A stretch of DNA of 64,000 nucleotides from Phallusia mammillata (lineage: Eukaryota > Chordata > Ascidiacea > Phlebobranchia > Ascidiidae), in NCBI GenBank assembly GCA_003260075.1, contig QLIY01000839.1:1-64000 (forward strand), in the 5' to 3' direction. Every line of letters starts with the position of its first letter. The first letter of the stretch is position 1. A model generated the notes under the pieces. It was not told where the DNA came from. It saw only the letters and a program-made list of their open reading frames with translations, and ran no database searches. Positions 46,846-58,500 of this stretch are shown here, in pieces. The translations under genes were made by a program, and so were the position numbers.

Positions 46846-47471
46846 GCCAGAAATAATGGAATTTATCGGCGTTAGGCGCGTGAAGGTGGAGATGAAAGGC
46901 GAAAAACGAGATGTAGCGTTACAACTAAAGATGTAAAGCACAAATTTTAAATGACAAATACAGTTAGAAGATATGCAACAAACGTTAAACTACAGCATAT
47001 TGAAATTTTACATTTTTTACCAAGTTTTGGACTACTGTAGGCTGCTATTAATACTAAAGATTGTTTATGCGAAAACTGGAAGATAAAACTTCGCCAGGCC
47101 GTGGGTTTGTCAAGCTCTTAAATTAAAAAGCATTGTTATTTCTTTGTGTTATGTAGGCTGGATTTTTGCGCATTTGATTACTACAACTTAGCTATGAATT
47201 ATAATCCGCCACAGACAAATAATGTGAAGTACTATTACATCACCGGCTACAACAACCAGTGTATTGGAACCTTTCGTGTGTTTTTACCCACAAAATGGTG
47301 TTCTCATACCAGGTTCATCACGTTTTTAAAACAGCAAACCACAACCTTCCAACGCAACAATGAAGCAGTACGAAATTTACGCTTAACTAACGAAGCAAAC
47401 TTGCAACCACACGTGTGTAACGCATCATTAAAATCAGACAAATTTCACGCGATATCAAGTTCAATCTAAAG
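46846..47471. other. Intergenic, no supported gene
   Basis: Contains a 107-codon plus-strand frame (47146-47469) with no recognisable domain, signal peptide or splice context. It is no longer than expected by chance for the window. Confidence 0.35.
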
Positions 47472-47965
47472 CAGCGGTTCTCAAACTGGGGTCCGCGGTC
47501 CTTTTGGGGTCCGTGAGGCAATGTTGGCGGACCGCGGAAAGGTTAAAGTAATTCTCTGATCTTAATTTGTGCCACTAAATAAGTTTAAATCAAAGTAGAA
47601 CTGAATCCATTGCTAAACAATAGCCTTTATTGCATGACAATGAACAAAAACGCAATTGTTCGCGCACAATCGTCATGTTTTTTGTCTTGTGGGGGGGGGG
47701 AATCCATTGCTAAACAATAGCCTTTATTGCATGACAATTAACAAAAACGCAATTGTTCGCGCACAATCGTCATGTTTTTTGTCTTGTCTTTGATGTCACG
47801 CTGTCTTTGGATCATTATTATGCGCAATTTTGCATAAGTAGCTAAAGTCCTGCAATCAACTTTCGTTTTTCTGAAATACACGTTTTAGCTAAAGGACCGC
47901 GAGCCCTCGAAATAATGGCAAAGGGACCGTGTTGAAAAAATAATGAAAAAGTTTGAGAACCACTG
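47472..47965. mobile_element. Non-autonomous hAT transposon, GGGGTCCGCGG type
   Basis: Left end CAGCGGTTCTCAAACTGGGG, right end AAGTTTGAGAACCACTG, with a perfect 8-bp duplication ATCTAAAG at 47464-47471 and 47966-47973. An internal stretch (47603-47690) is repeated after a G run at 47691-47700, so the true element is about 396 bp. Confidence 0.9.
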
Positions 47966-48236
47966 ATCTAAAGTTACCTCAACTGTGACGTGCAACTACT
48001 GTAGTGTTTGTTGCGTAACAATCGTTTGTTCTAAGTACATCGCGCCATGCGTCAGAACTAAAGCAACATAAGACTCCAATGTGTTTAGAGGTGATACTGT
48101 CAAATGAAACTGATTAAACTTTTCAGTGAAGGGTATTTAAAAAGCGTGTCTGAAGTGCTTGTGGCAGACGGTGATTGTTGGCAGAAAATAGGACCTAATT
48201 AGTGTTAATTAGTTTGCAACAGTGTTTATTTCATTG

Positions 48237-48602
48237 AAATGCGCGGGTAGGCCAAAAAACGGTTGCAATTTAGGCCTAAAGGTAAGTGTATGACAGGTGC
48301 CTTTTTGCCGGTGACGAATCAAGGTTGCTTTGATAATGCGATGCAGACGAGGCAGCTGTAAGGGATTTTTCTTTGTTTCTGTTAAGGTTAGTGGGACTGA
48401 CTGTTGTTGTAACTGAATCCTTGATTATGTGAAAAATGCGCGTGTAGGCCAAAAACTGGTTGCAATTTAGGCCTAAAGGTAAGTGTATGACAGGTGCCTT
48501 TTTGCCGGTGTTGATTTGAATGTGCGATGCAGAGGAGGCAGCTGTAAGGGATTTTGTTTATGTTTAAGGTTAGTGGGACTGACTGTTGTTGTAACTGAAT
48601 TC
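48237..48602 (+). repeat. Tandem duplication of about 180 bp without spacer
   Basis: Units at about 48237-48420 and 48433-48602 share GGCCAAAAA, TGCAATTTAGGCCTAAAGGT, GACAGGTGCCTTTTTGCCGG and TTAGTGGGACTGACTGTTGT, with small differences and indels. No homopolymer separates them, so this looks like a genuine tandem duplication. Confidence 0.75.
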
Positions 48603-50374
48603 GGACGCTGCACAGAGGTTAGGAGACAGAGAAGATTAATATATTGGGTTATGTTAGGTGCTGTTGAGTTTAATGAGACTTAGTGTGATTTAATGACTAA
48701 TTGCATATAGATCTTTTTGATGAATTTTGTCAAAATTTTACCAAACGACAACATGGTGTTGTTAGCGTCGTCTAGCGGAAAGTTAAAAATGAAAATGACA
48801 GCAACGTCAAGATTTTCATTTGATCTATATTTACATCTTGATGACTTAAGCGCCTACTACTTAGTTTTGTAGTTTTATGTCCATCTATTTGCAAACCAAT
48901 GCAGCATAGTAAGCGATAAATCACATTTAATATACAGAGCATTGTAATACACCGGATAGCATTTTGACATGTTTCTGACACACACACATTGTTTACCGTG
49001 TTAAAACTGTGGTGTAGTTAACTGGGTCACATGGTTTGCATAGGAATGTTCGATATACTGCACTGTCGAAAATATATGCTTGTGATTTTGTTATGCAGTT
49101 ATACTAAGGGATTACCTAAAGGCTTCAGTGTGATTTTTCGTAATGCGGTTGTTTAATTCTGATACTGCGTTCTTTGAATCCATGTTAAATCATTGTAGCA
49201 ATTGTTTGTAAATAATGTTTTAAAGTCGTGATTCTTTCGACGCGATAGATTTCCAAGAAAAATCTGTATACTGTCTGTCCAGGTTAAGAGACCGCGTGTC
49301 CTTTTAACGCCTCGCTCGATTGAATTCATTGAGCTGCAATTCCGCTAAACAAAAAATTTTAGAAAATCACACAGAATGAGGCACTGTTTGTCATTAGATA
49401 TCAATAAAGTATGATATAGGGCAGAGCTACTCAAGCAGGGTTACATGTAGGGCTACAAAGGTTTATCTGAAATATATACATATATATATCATTCAATAGT
49501 GCCTAAAAATCCCATAATAATTTCTAACTTGCTGCATAGATCGAGCAGACCAGTGTACAGGACGATCAGTGTAAACTGTTTATGACAATAGACGTGCAAA
49601 AAGTCTAACGCATTATAGGCATTTAGGCTGACAATAAAGCCCCACCAAATCTTTTCAGGGCCATTTACAAATGCGACACTTTTTGTCATAAGATATCAAT
49701 AAAGTATCAAGTTTTAACTGAATTAGAGCCCTAACCCCGGCCAGAACCCGCCTGTTTTTAAAATCAAAGCCTTTCTTAACCCGAAAGTACAAAAAAATTG
49801 CGGCACGATCATGCTGAGTGGGGTCAAGCTCCTTTTATTCGCGCTTAAGCCAGAACCCGACCTAACCCTAGTTATTAAATTCCATTGTATTCTTGTTCTA
49901 TGCCACTTATTTCATTTAATCATTTAATTTTCATTGACAAACTAATACATTTGGCTTATGCCCACAGTTTAACTATCAGTTATGCTACTAAGCCGGATTA
50001 ACGATTGTATATCTACTGACGTACTAGCGATCAAATGTGTCGTAACAGAACAGGTTCTGACGTAGTCGTTGATCTGTGACGCGTAAATAATGGTCTTTGC
50101 CACAACTACAGAACAATGCGACGAAACCTAGGTGATATTTGTAATTGAAGGCTTCTTTGCAGCTGCAGAATAGGTCTTTGCAAACCGGCAAGTTTCAAAA
50201 GGATTGTTGAAATTAACAACATCAAATCAAATCACCACAAGAATAGATTAACATATGTATTCCGTAGTTTATAACTTAATCCTTAAAAAGTTAAACTTTG
50301 TCCCAGCTATTTTGAGCAATTGAACATGATATCACTGGAAAACCATATTTTCGTATTTCTACATGTATATATAG
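48603..50374. other. Intergenic, repeats only
   Basis: AT-rich. Around 49730-49870 lies CCCGAA/AACCCG-rich repeat sequence. No exon is seen, although a first exon for the Ig-like exons downstream could be hidden here. Confidence 0.4.
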
Positions 50375-50779
50375 CAGCGGTTCCCAAACTGGGGTCCGCG
50401 GTCCTTTAGGGGTCCGTGAGGCAATTTTGAGGGGACCGCGAGGCGATTGAAGTAATTCTATAATCTTATTTGGCGTCAGTTTGTGCCACTAAATAAGTTT
50501 AAATCAAAGTAGAATTGAGAATCGACTGTCTCCATTGCTAAACAATGGCCTTTTTGAATAACAACTATAATAAAAGCAATTGTTCGCGCACAATCGTAAG
50601 GTTTTCGTCCTGTTTGTGATGTCACATGCTGTCTTTGGATGATTATTATGCGCCTGGCTAAAATCCTGCAATCAACTTTTGTTTTTATGAAATACACATT
50701 TAGGGTTAGGGACCGTGAGCCCTCGAAATAATGGCAAAGGGACGTTTTGAAAAAATATTAAAAAGTTTGGGAACCACTG
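50375..50779. mobile_element. Non-autonomous hAT transposon, GGGGTCCGCGG type
   Basis: Left end CAGCGGTTCCCAAACTGGGG, right end AAGTTTGGGAACCACTG, with a perfect 8-bp duplication ATATATAG at 50367-50374 and 50780-50787. Same family as 47472-47965. Confidence 0.9.
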
Positions 50780-51166
50780 ATATATAGAGACCTGTTTGTA
50801 ATTTTTTAATGATCGTTAATCACCCACTTTGCACTATAATTTGTCATGCACTGTGCTGAAATGTTTATCAAAATGATGACACACTTCATTGCATTAAGGG
50901 CCAGACAGATCAACATTTAAGTAATGAACAGTTTCCTCCTAAATGTACAGCAGTACCTATAAACAGGGGCAAAATTAACATATAAAAGCGAATTAACATG
51001 CTTTGTTGGGAAAATTAAGTGAGCACATGCTTTTATTTATGCAAGTTTAGTGAGTTAATAAACTTGAAGTATTATTTTCAGAAGCTGCCAAGAAGGAAAA
51101 AAGGTTAAATAAGGTTGCGATCTTTTACTGCAAAGGCTAATTACCGGAAAATATTATCAATTTTAG

Positions 51167-53965
51167 GCAGCACCTTTCAATCTGCGTGTACGATGCACCC
51201 CAAGGTGAATCACAGCACCCACAGTGGTGACTGGGAGTTCACCAACGTTGTACAAGTATTAATAATTTACGGTGTGTATATGAAAACATACCTACCACCA
51301 CCAATCTAGTTTCGTTTTGTGGAAAAATTTACTTCACGTACTGCCAGCGTTTTTTAAGGTGTTTTGGTGTCAAACACCTTTAAGGTGTCAAATTTCTCCA
51401 GCGGTTTCCCAAAATTTGGACTTGCAACTACAACTACAGATTTTGGTATTTAAATGAAACACTTGCGGTCTCTTAAAACTACTTAGCGATGATCCAAACC
51501 AAACCTTAAAAAAAAACTGCACGTAGCGCTTTTTTCGGTTTGAGATTTTCATTTAGGTTTGTAAACCAGTCTAAAAGGTTGAATGCCAGGGATTTAAACG
51601 ACCTTTAAGGCAAGTGTTGTGAAGTATATTCCAAACATTTAACTTTACATGTTTATGAGTGTATTACAATGTTAAATAAAACAGTAATTTGCAATACCGT
51701 ATTATGTAGCATGAATGTTAGCAGCAGAAACGTTTATTTAATTTCCTATGAGCCAGGCCAATCGCTGTATTGTCTTATAAGCCGTAACACACAGAGCAGC
51801 GGATGATGTGGCGCACTGCACAACAATAGTTATTCTATAGTTTCCTGTCGCATCTACGCCGGTTACCACCAGCCTTTATTCTGTGTCAGTAGCATCAACA
51901 TTTGCCCTTTATCATTCGCGATCGTTCAGTATAAACCAACAACTGTGTATTTTATATATACGTGTCAGTGTATGTAGCAAACGGGAACGTATGAAAATCT
52001 GAGTGTTTCGTTTTACAGACAGGGTCGCTATACCGCACGTGTCTCCAGGAATGCCCTTATTTTTGACTTGTGTTCTTATTTTTTCTTAGTTTATAGGACG
52101 TTTAGTATGTTACATTTACTCTAGATGCATTACTAGGGCTTCAACTTATCAAATCAGGATGTAGGAGTAATGATTTTGTTGAATTTAATCTTTGTCGGAA
52201 GTAAAAGTTAATAAAAAATTGTGAAATTGGTGACTTATATACAAAGATTTGTCTAATAGTGCATGTGTTCGTTCTGGAGAAATCACTATATTTTCCTTGT
52301 CGTTTTTATTCTAAGCTTTGGATTAATGAAAACCGTGTTTATAAAACTGACTGTGCTAATAAATGCGGTTAAGGTTGAAACTGTTTTTTACGTGGCGCTG
52401 TAAGCTTTTTGCTAGATTAAAACCTTACCTAGCGCTCCTATAACGTTGGAGCCTCCGTATTACATGCATTAGACCGAGCGACTGCTATTAAGCAAATGAC
52501 ACAACGAAAAGCCTTTAATTATCTTGTACATTTCCTATCAAGAAGTAGTTCGTAAAGTGCAGAACAGTTCAGAGCAGGTTTACAAACAAATTAGCGTAGT
52601 GTTTTGCTGTAGAGCAGGGGTCGCCAAACTTTTTTCACTGCGGGCCGGATGAGTGATAACAATGATTCGCGCGGGCCGCATAGCTTATGCCCTACCCAAC
52701 GAGGCATTTTTTATAGGGCCGCCAAGTTATGGTCTTTCTACAATCCTATTCAAAAACTGGTCTTGCGACTGTTAAACTGTATAGTTAGTCTCATCTTTCG
52801 AGCAATCCTTGTATATTACGCCACAAGTGACAAAGGAAGGCAATTGTTTGCGCACAATTAACACTTGTAGTCTTGTCTGTGACGTAACAAACTCGCTTTG
52901 GGTCAACCCTGGGCGTTAAAATCCTATAAAACGCTGTAATATTAATTCTGAATATCCCCACAGAACAACTTTTGTAAGGAGTAGATTAACTTCCAATGTT
53001 ACAAAGTTATTAATACAATTTGGCAACCTAAAAAATGTGGTCGCGGGCCGGATCCGGCCCGCGGGCCGTAGTTTGGTGACCCCTGCTGTAGAGTGTAGAT
53101 CGTAATCAAGGTAACTTAATCTGACCTTGAACAATCTGCGGTCGAATAACACGTGTTCGAGGTTACGTTAGGTCATACCGCAGTCACAAGGGCGCTATAC
53201 GAGTTCTAGCTTCCGTAGCAGAGTGGGGCTTGCGGTCAAGTCCTTATTGTTCAACATGCTTCCTTTGATGGCGGTCTAAGTTTGACTTTAGTAGCTTTCA
53301 ATCCTGAATAGCAGGGTATTTTTGTGCATTTTTGAAGCAAAGCATTTTAAACAACGCAAACATTAGAAAAACAATTCAGTTATGAGCAAAATAAAATGCA
53401 AGCCTGTATTTGAGCGTAAAACATCACAATGTTTCGCCAGTTTCTATTTTAATCGTCCGGTAAAATAAAACGAACAGACCAATTCAGTTCTGAAAAAAAA
53501 CTAGTATACATGAATTGGTTGAAAAATTGTGGTGATATAAAAGCGTTTTAGCCTGAGATGAAGTGCTTTTTAGTTACACATATCGTTTTCCCATTGTTTG
53601 GGCAAGTATATATTTTCTAAGGTATCCAGTTTTATTTGTTGACATAGAGTGTTTTGTGCACTTTTCAGGATTTAATATAGCTGTCAATGAGACACGTTTA
53701 GCTGCTGAAATAAAAAAACGGTAACCGTGCCGTATATCCCCCCCCCCTTTCTAAGGTATCCAGTTTTATTTGTTGACATAGAGTGTTTTGTGCACCTTTC
53801 AGGATTTAATATAGCTGTCAATGAGACACGTTTAGCTGTTGAAATAAAAAACGGTAACCGTGCCGTATACAGCTGTGGCAAATGCTGCATAGCGGAACAA
53901 ACTGCAGGAAACCGAAGCTGCAATAAAAAATCTATTACTGTGCCACAAGGCAGCTTCTTGACTTA
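51167..53965 (+). CDS. Partial Ig-domain gene, two last exons
   Basis: Two exons that fit each other: 51167-51271 (enters and leaves in phase 1) and 53803-53965 (enters in phase 1, ends in TAA). Together they encode one Ig-like fold: a first Cys (SACTMHP), Trp 15 residues later (SGDWEF), a LAVEIKNGNRAVYSCG strand with the second Cys, then more cysteines and a short C terminus. There is no transmembrane segment. Phase-1 borders are usual for Ig exons, and the layout resembles the C2 domain of the neighbouring CTX-type gene. No signal-peptide exon was found upstream, so this may be a gene with a missed exon, a piece of a longer Ig gene, or a relic. Part of the last exon is duplicated before a C run (53669-53737), with one extra A that shifts the frame. 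Confidence 0.45.
52017..52105 (+). mobile_element. Fragment of the CAGGGTTGCCAT-type element
   Basis: CAGGGTCGCTATACCG followed by TGCCCTTATTTTTGACTTG resembles the left part of 30956-31342. Confidence 0.4.
52615..53085. mobile_element. Non-autonomous hAT transposon, GCGGGCCGG type
   Basis: Left end CAGGGGTCGCCAAACT, right end AGTTTGGTGACCCCTG, with GCGGGCC near both ends and a perfect 8-bp duplication CTGTAGAG at 52607-52614 and 53086-53093. It lies in the intron between the two Ig-like exons. Confidence 0.92.
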
Positions 53966-54065
53966 AGGCACCAAAGATAGAGAACATATAAACCGCTGAC
54001 TTGTCCATGTGTGGATTTTAAAGCCGGGTTACCGACGTTTTTTGTAGCGTGGCGTTTTTAATATA
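53966..54065. other. 3' flank of the Ig-like gene
   Basis: No polyadenylation signal is seen before the next transposon begins. Confidence 0.3.
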
Positions 54066-54516
54066 CAGTAAACCCCGGTTAAACTGGATTTGATTATTAC
54101 GAATATTTGCCTGATTTGGACAAAACTTGAGGCACAAATGATTTGTAATGTAGTAAGGCTTGATCTAATCGACATCGGTTAATCCGGATCTTCACCTATT
54201 TGGACAAAACTTGAGATACAAATGATTTGTAATGTAGTAAGGCTTTAACTAATCGACATCGGTTAATCCGGATCTTCACCTATTTCGGACAAAACTTGAG
54301 GTACAAATGATTTGTAATGTAGTAAGGCTTTAACTAATCGACATAGGTAAATCCAAGTTTTTGCCTAATGCGGACAAATTGTTTGGTCCCCCCCCCCCTG
54401 AGGTACAAATGATTTGTAATGTGGTAAGGCTTTAACTAATCGACATAGTTAAACCCAAGTTTTTGCCTAATGCGGACAAATTGTTTGGTTCAAATAGGTC
54501 CGCATTAATCGCAGTC
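54066..54516. mobile_element. Pogo/Tigger-like MITE with internal tandem units
   Basis: Left end CAGTAAACCCCGGTTAAACT preceded by TA, right end AATGCGG..CGCAGTC or its inverse followed by TA. The interior is a tandem array of units of about 92 bp, each with CAAATGATTTGTAATGTAGT and TAATCGACAT; a C run at 54388-54398 interrupts it. A TA target site and CAGT ends fit pogo-type elements. Confidence 0.6.
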
Positions 54517-54960
54517 TATACAGCATGTATTTCTATGTACTGACGTTTTGCGTAAACTTGTTTATGTCCGTGAGGCACACAGCAGTTTAAATGTGACAGA
54601 GGCAGGTTATATGCATTGAGTAGAAACAAACAATTGTTATGAAGTGAATCATGGTTTACAACTTTACGGACTCGTTTAAATTTGTATTAGTACAACACGA
54701 GACAATGCTGTTGACAACATGTGCTGTCAAAATTGATGACATGTTCTCGCGACTATTGTTTTCTTAAAACGAAATAATACAAGGTGATTCAAAGTGGTGA
54801 AAATTAAATGGAAATACAAATACAATGAAGTCCGTATAGAGGAGGTTGCAGTTTTCTAGTCGTTGTGTTAGAATAATACACCGTTGTTTAAAAAGTCCGG
54901 CTCTTTGAGTGGAAAATATTAATGTTCCGTTAAGAAGCGAACCGAACGTTTTTTAATTCA

Positions 54961-54963
<3 letters not shown>

Positions 54964-55037
<74 letters not shown>
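54964..55037. other. 74 nt C homopolymer, probable filled gap
   Basis: Pure C tract between the pogo-like element and the WSC-domain sulfotransferase gene. Confidence 0.7.
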
Positions 55038-55039
<2 letters not shown>

Positions 55040-55169
55040 AAAAGACTACATATAAAGGTTGTGTGTTTGAATAGAGTCAGGGTTCCGAAATTTTTTTATA
55101 TATTAAAGTAGGAAAGTTGTTTACGACTTTGAAACTCTGGTGTAAGATAACCGCATTGAATGCGCTATG

Positions 55170-55245
55170 AAGCCTGCATTGGAATTCGAACCCACGACTG
55201 GAACGCTTCCGGGGCTAGGGCTCTATTAAATGAGGAGATCGCCAG
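55170..55245 (-). mobile_element. tRNA-like SINE head
   Basis: On the minus strand GTGGGTTCGAATTCC is a box B, and the CCCCGGAAGCGTTCC region matches the anticodon region of the SINE at 17570-17735. No conserved body is seen. Confidence 0.45.
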
Positions 55246-55598
55246 TTATATTGTCTGCGTAAACGCCTAAGGGTTGATCCTAGTTATGAATGTATATTAA
55301 TCTAAACTTGAATTGAGTTTATTTCGCCGGGCAAAATCGTAGCAGCAAAATTGCGCTAAAATATTCACCATGCCGGAAATAGCTACGTAACCTTCAGACG
55401 TTAAAAAGCGCGACAAAGTTGAGGGTACAATTGGTGGATATATGGTAGACGCGCTACAGCTACACCGTTACTACAAGCGTTATGTGACAGGAACTCACAT
55501 TGGAGGGTGAGGTTGGCGCATCTAGACATCGAGACTTGCTTCACATACTTTCGTTTCTGCCTTAACAGAGACATCGCAGGTTAGGTGTTATGTTAACT

Positions 55599-58500
55599 AT
55601 GGCGAGATTAAGGTTTCGTCAAAATCTGTTAAGGCTGCTAATGGCTGGAGGAATTCTACTGATGATATCGTGGACTGACAACAGATGGAGAATATTGGAA
55701 AGAAATGAACCTCCTTCGTAAGTGTTGACCCTAACCACGCACATAGCGAACTAGTTTTGGTGGTTAAAAGGTTGGCTTGTACATCTATAATATGTACAAG
55801 TCAACCTTTTCATAATAACAAGCAAAGGCATTTTTATAAACACAGCCACTATCACAGTAAACCTCGATTATACCGTATTCGGTTAATCCGGATCTTTGCT
55901 TAATTCGAACAAAAATTAGGATAGAAATGATTTGTAAAAATTAGGATAGAAATGAGCTGGTATGGCTTTAACTAATCGACATCGGTTAACCCGGATCTTC
56001 GCCTATTTCGGACCATAATTTTGATCCAAACGGATCTGGATTAACCGGGGTTAAATCGAGGACAATAATTTGCACGTTGCCGGTTTGTTTTGCGTTTTCG
56101 GTCATAATTATCGAGTAACATTTTTTACATAATTTAAATTTCTTGTTTTTTATTATTTGTTTTTTCTCATGTGATTGGAAATATACTTTTTTTTGCAGAG
56201 ATATTTCACTGCATCAGCCGAGGGTTGCTACTCCAAGTTACGAGGATTTGCCGATCACATGTCCAAGGTACAACTGTTAGCCCGTTGTGCTTGAATGGTC
56301 CTATATTAACCAGGGTGCTTCTAAATTTCAATAGGAAATTGATATTACGCTGTAATTGCCATTGTGTGAAGTCAAACACAATGCTTAACATTCTATACTC
56401 TGTTCACAGCACTTTGGCATCTTTGGAACCGCTGGACAAAGAAGAAAAATTCTGCGGAAGTAAGTGTTTGTATCGTCATATTGTCATTTATTGTGTAATA
56501 CTACTTAATAACAGTCTTGCCTTCGCCTTAAACTTATTATCTTATTTTCGCACAAAGCACCCAGCCAAGTTGAAAAACTCGCTTTAACGTAACGCTCTTC
56601 CTAACACAAAAGCCACACCGGCTCGAGGGATTATAATTGTCTGTTTGGAAATATAATATTACTGTGTAGCTAAAGCTGCAACATTAACTCAAGCCTATTT
56701 CCACTTCTCAATTTCATAAAATATATATTCCAATTAAAAACTGCAAACCGCAAAAAATGCCTAAAACATCTGTAATAGAATGCGTTTATCAAATATTTAA
56801 CATACACAAGTTCCGTTGCAATTATGTTTTGACCCAAACATTCCACTGAACAAATTGCGAAGCCAAAAACGCGACTCCTAAATATAAGCATAGAAATATG
56901 AAATAGTATTTTATTGTTTTTTTACCGTTCGTATCCTTTTTATGGAAACCATGCCCTGACATAGTGCTAATAGTCATTACATGCAAATCAGAACCTGATT
57001 ACCAAACAATAATCAGTATTGGCAATAAATCAGTATTTGCACCAATTATGGCACTTTTGTTGTGTTTTATTGTCGACAAATATGTTTATTAATACAGAAA
57101 CATTCAACATTTTGTTTAGGTGTCAACTTAGGATGTATGAAGATAACTGGAATGAAAGGGACGGCGATAGTCAAAGAAGAAAAAGATTGCATTGGAATGT
57201 GTGCAGCAAAGTAAGTAATGGGTTTCCTGCATAACGATAAGAAATCGGTTTAGTGAGTCAGTTTGCATTTCACCTGCAGTTGAACTATTCACAAAAATCT
57301 TAAAGAAAAAGGTCAAATAACTCTGCTCAGAGTTGTAAACGCACCCGAATCGTTTTTGAGAAGCCCGTTTAGGCCCGAATATTTGATAGACAGGCCTGTA
57401 CTTGAAGCCTCAGAAAACACCAAGGCAACAAACACAATAGACAATTGGTCTCGAACAAGACGTTTTAGGGCTGTTTGACATTAGGTCAGGTCCAGCAAAT
57501 AGCTCCCCCCCCCCGAAAAGACCAAGACATTCAACACAATCAACAATATTAGACAATTGGTCTCGAACAAGGAGTTTTAGGGCTGTTTGACATTAGGTCA
57601 GGTCCAGCAAATCCCCCCCCCCACTTATTATCTTATTTTCGCACAAAGCACCCAGCCAAGTTGAAAAACTGGCTTTAACGTAACGCTCTTACTAACACAA
57701 AAGCCACACCGGCTCGAGGGATTATAAAAGACTAGTTATTGTCTGTTTGGAAATATATTATTACTGTGTAGCTAAAGCTGCAACATTAAGTCAAGCCTAT
57801 TTCCACTTCTCAATTTCATAATATATATATATTCCAATTAAAAACTGCAAACCGCAAAAAATGCCTAAAACATCTGTAATAGAATGCGTTTATCAAATAT
57901 TTAACATACACAAGTTCCGTTGCAATTATGTTTTGACCCAAACATTCCACTGAACAAATTGCGAAGCCAAAAACGCGACTCCTAAATATAAGCATAGAAA
58001 TATGAAATAGTATTTTATTGTTTTTTTACCGTTCGTATCCTTTTTATGGAAACCATGCCCTGACATATAGTGCTAATAGTCATTACATGCAAATCAGAAC
58101 CTGATTACCAAACAATAATCAGTATTGGCAATAAATCAGTATTTGCACCAATTATGGCACTTTTGTTGTGTTTTATTGTCGACAAATATGTTTATTAATA
58201 CAGAAACATTCAACATTTTGTTTAGGTGTCAACTTAGGATGTATGAAGATAACTGGAATGAAAGGGACGGCGATAGTCAAAGAAGAAAAAGATTGCATTG
58301 GAATGTGTGCAGCAAAGTAAGTAATGGGTTTCCTGCATAACGATAAGAAATCGGTTTAGTGAGTAAGTTTGCAATTCGCCTGCAGTTGAACTATTCACAA
58401 AAAATCTTAAACAAAAAGGTCAAATAATTCAGCTCAGAGTGAAATTTTGAAAAATGGAGCCTGTATTTTCGGCCTGAAATTGGAGCCCGAACCCAAATCA

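Noticed and set aside
47146..47469. 107-codon plus-strand frame
   Set aside because: No recognisable domain or splice signal; likely chance.
56171..56587. 138-codon frame over sulfotransferase exons 2 and 3
   Set aside because: It is in the wrong frame for the gene and runs through intron sequence. The spliced model explains the region.
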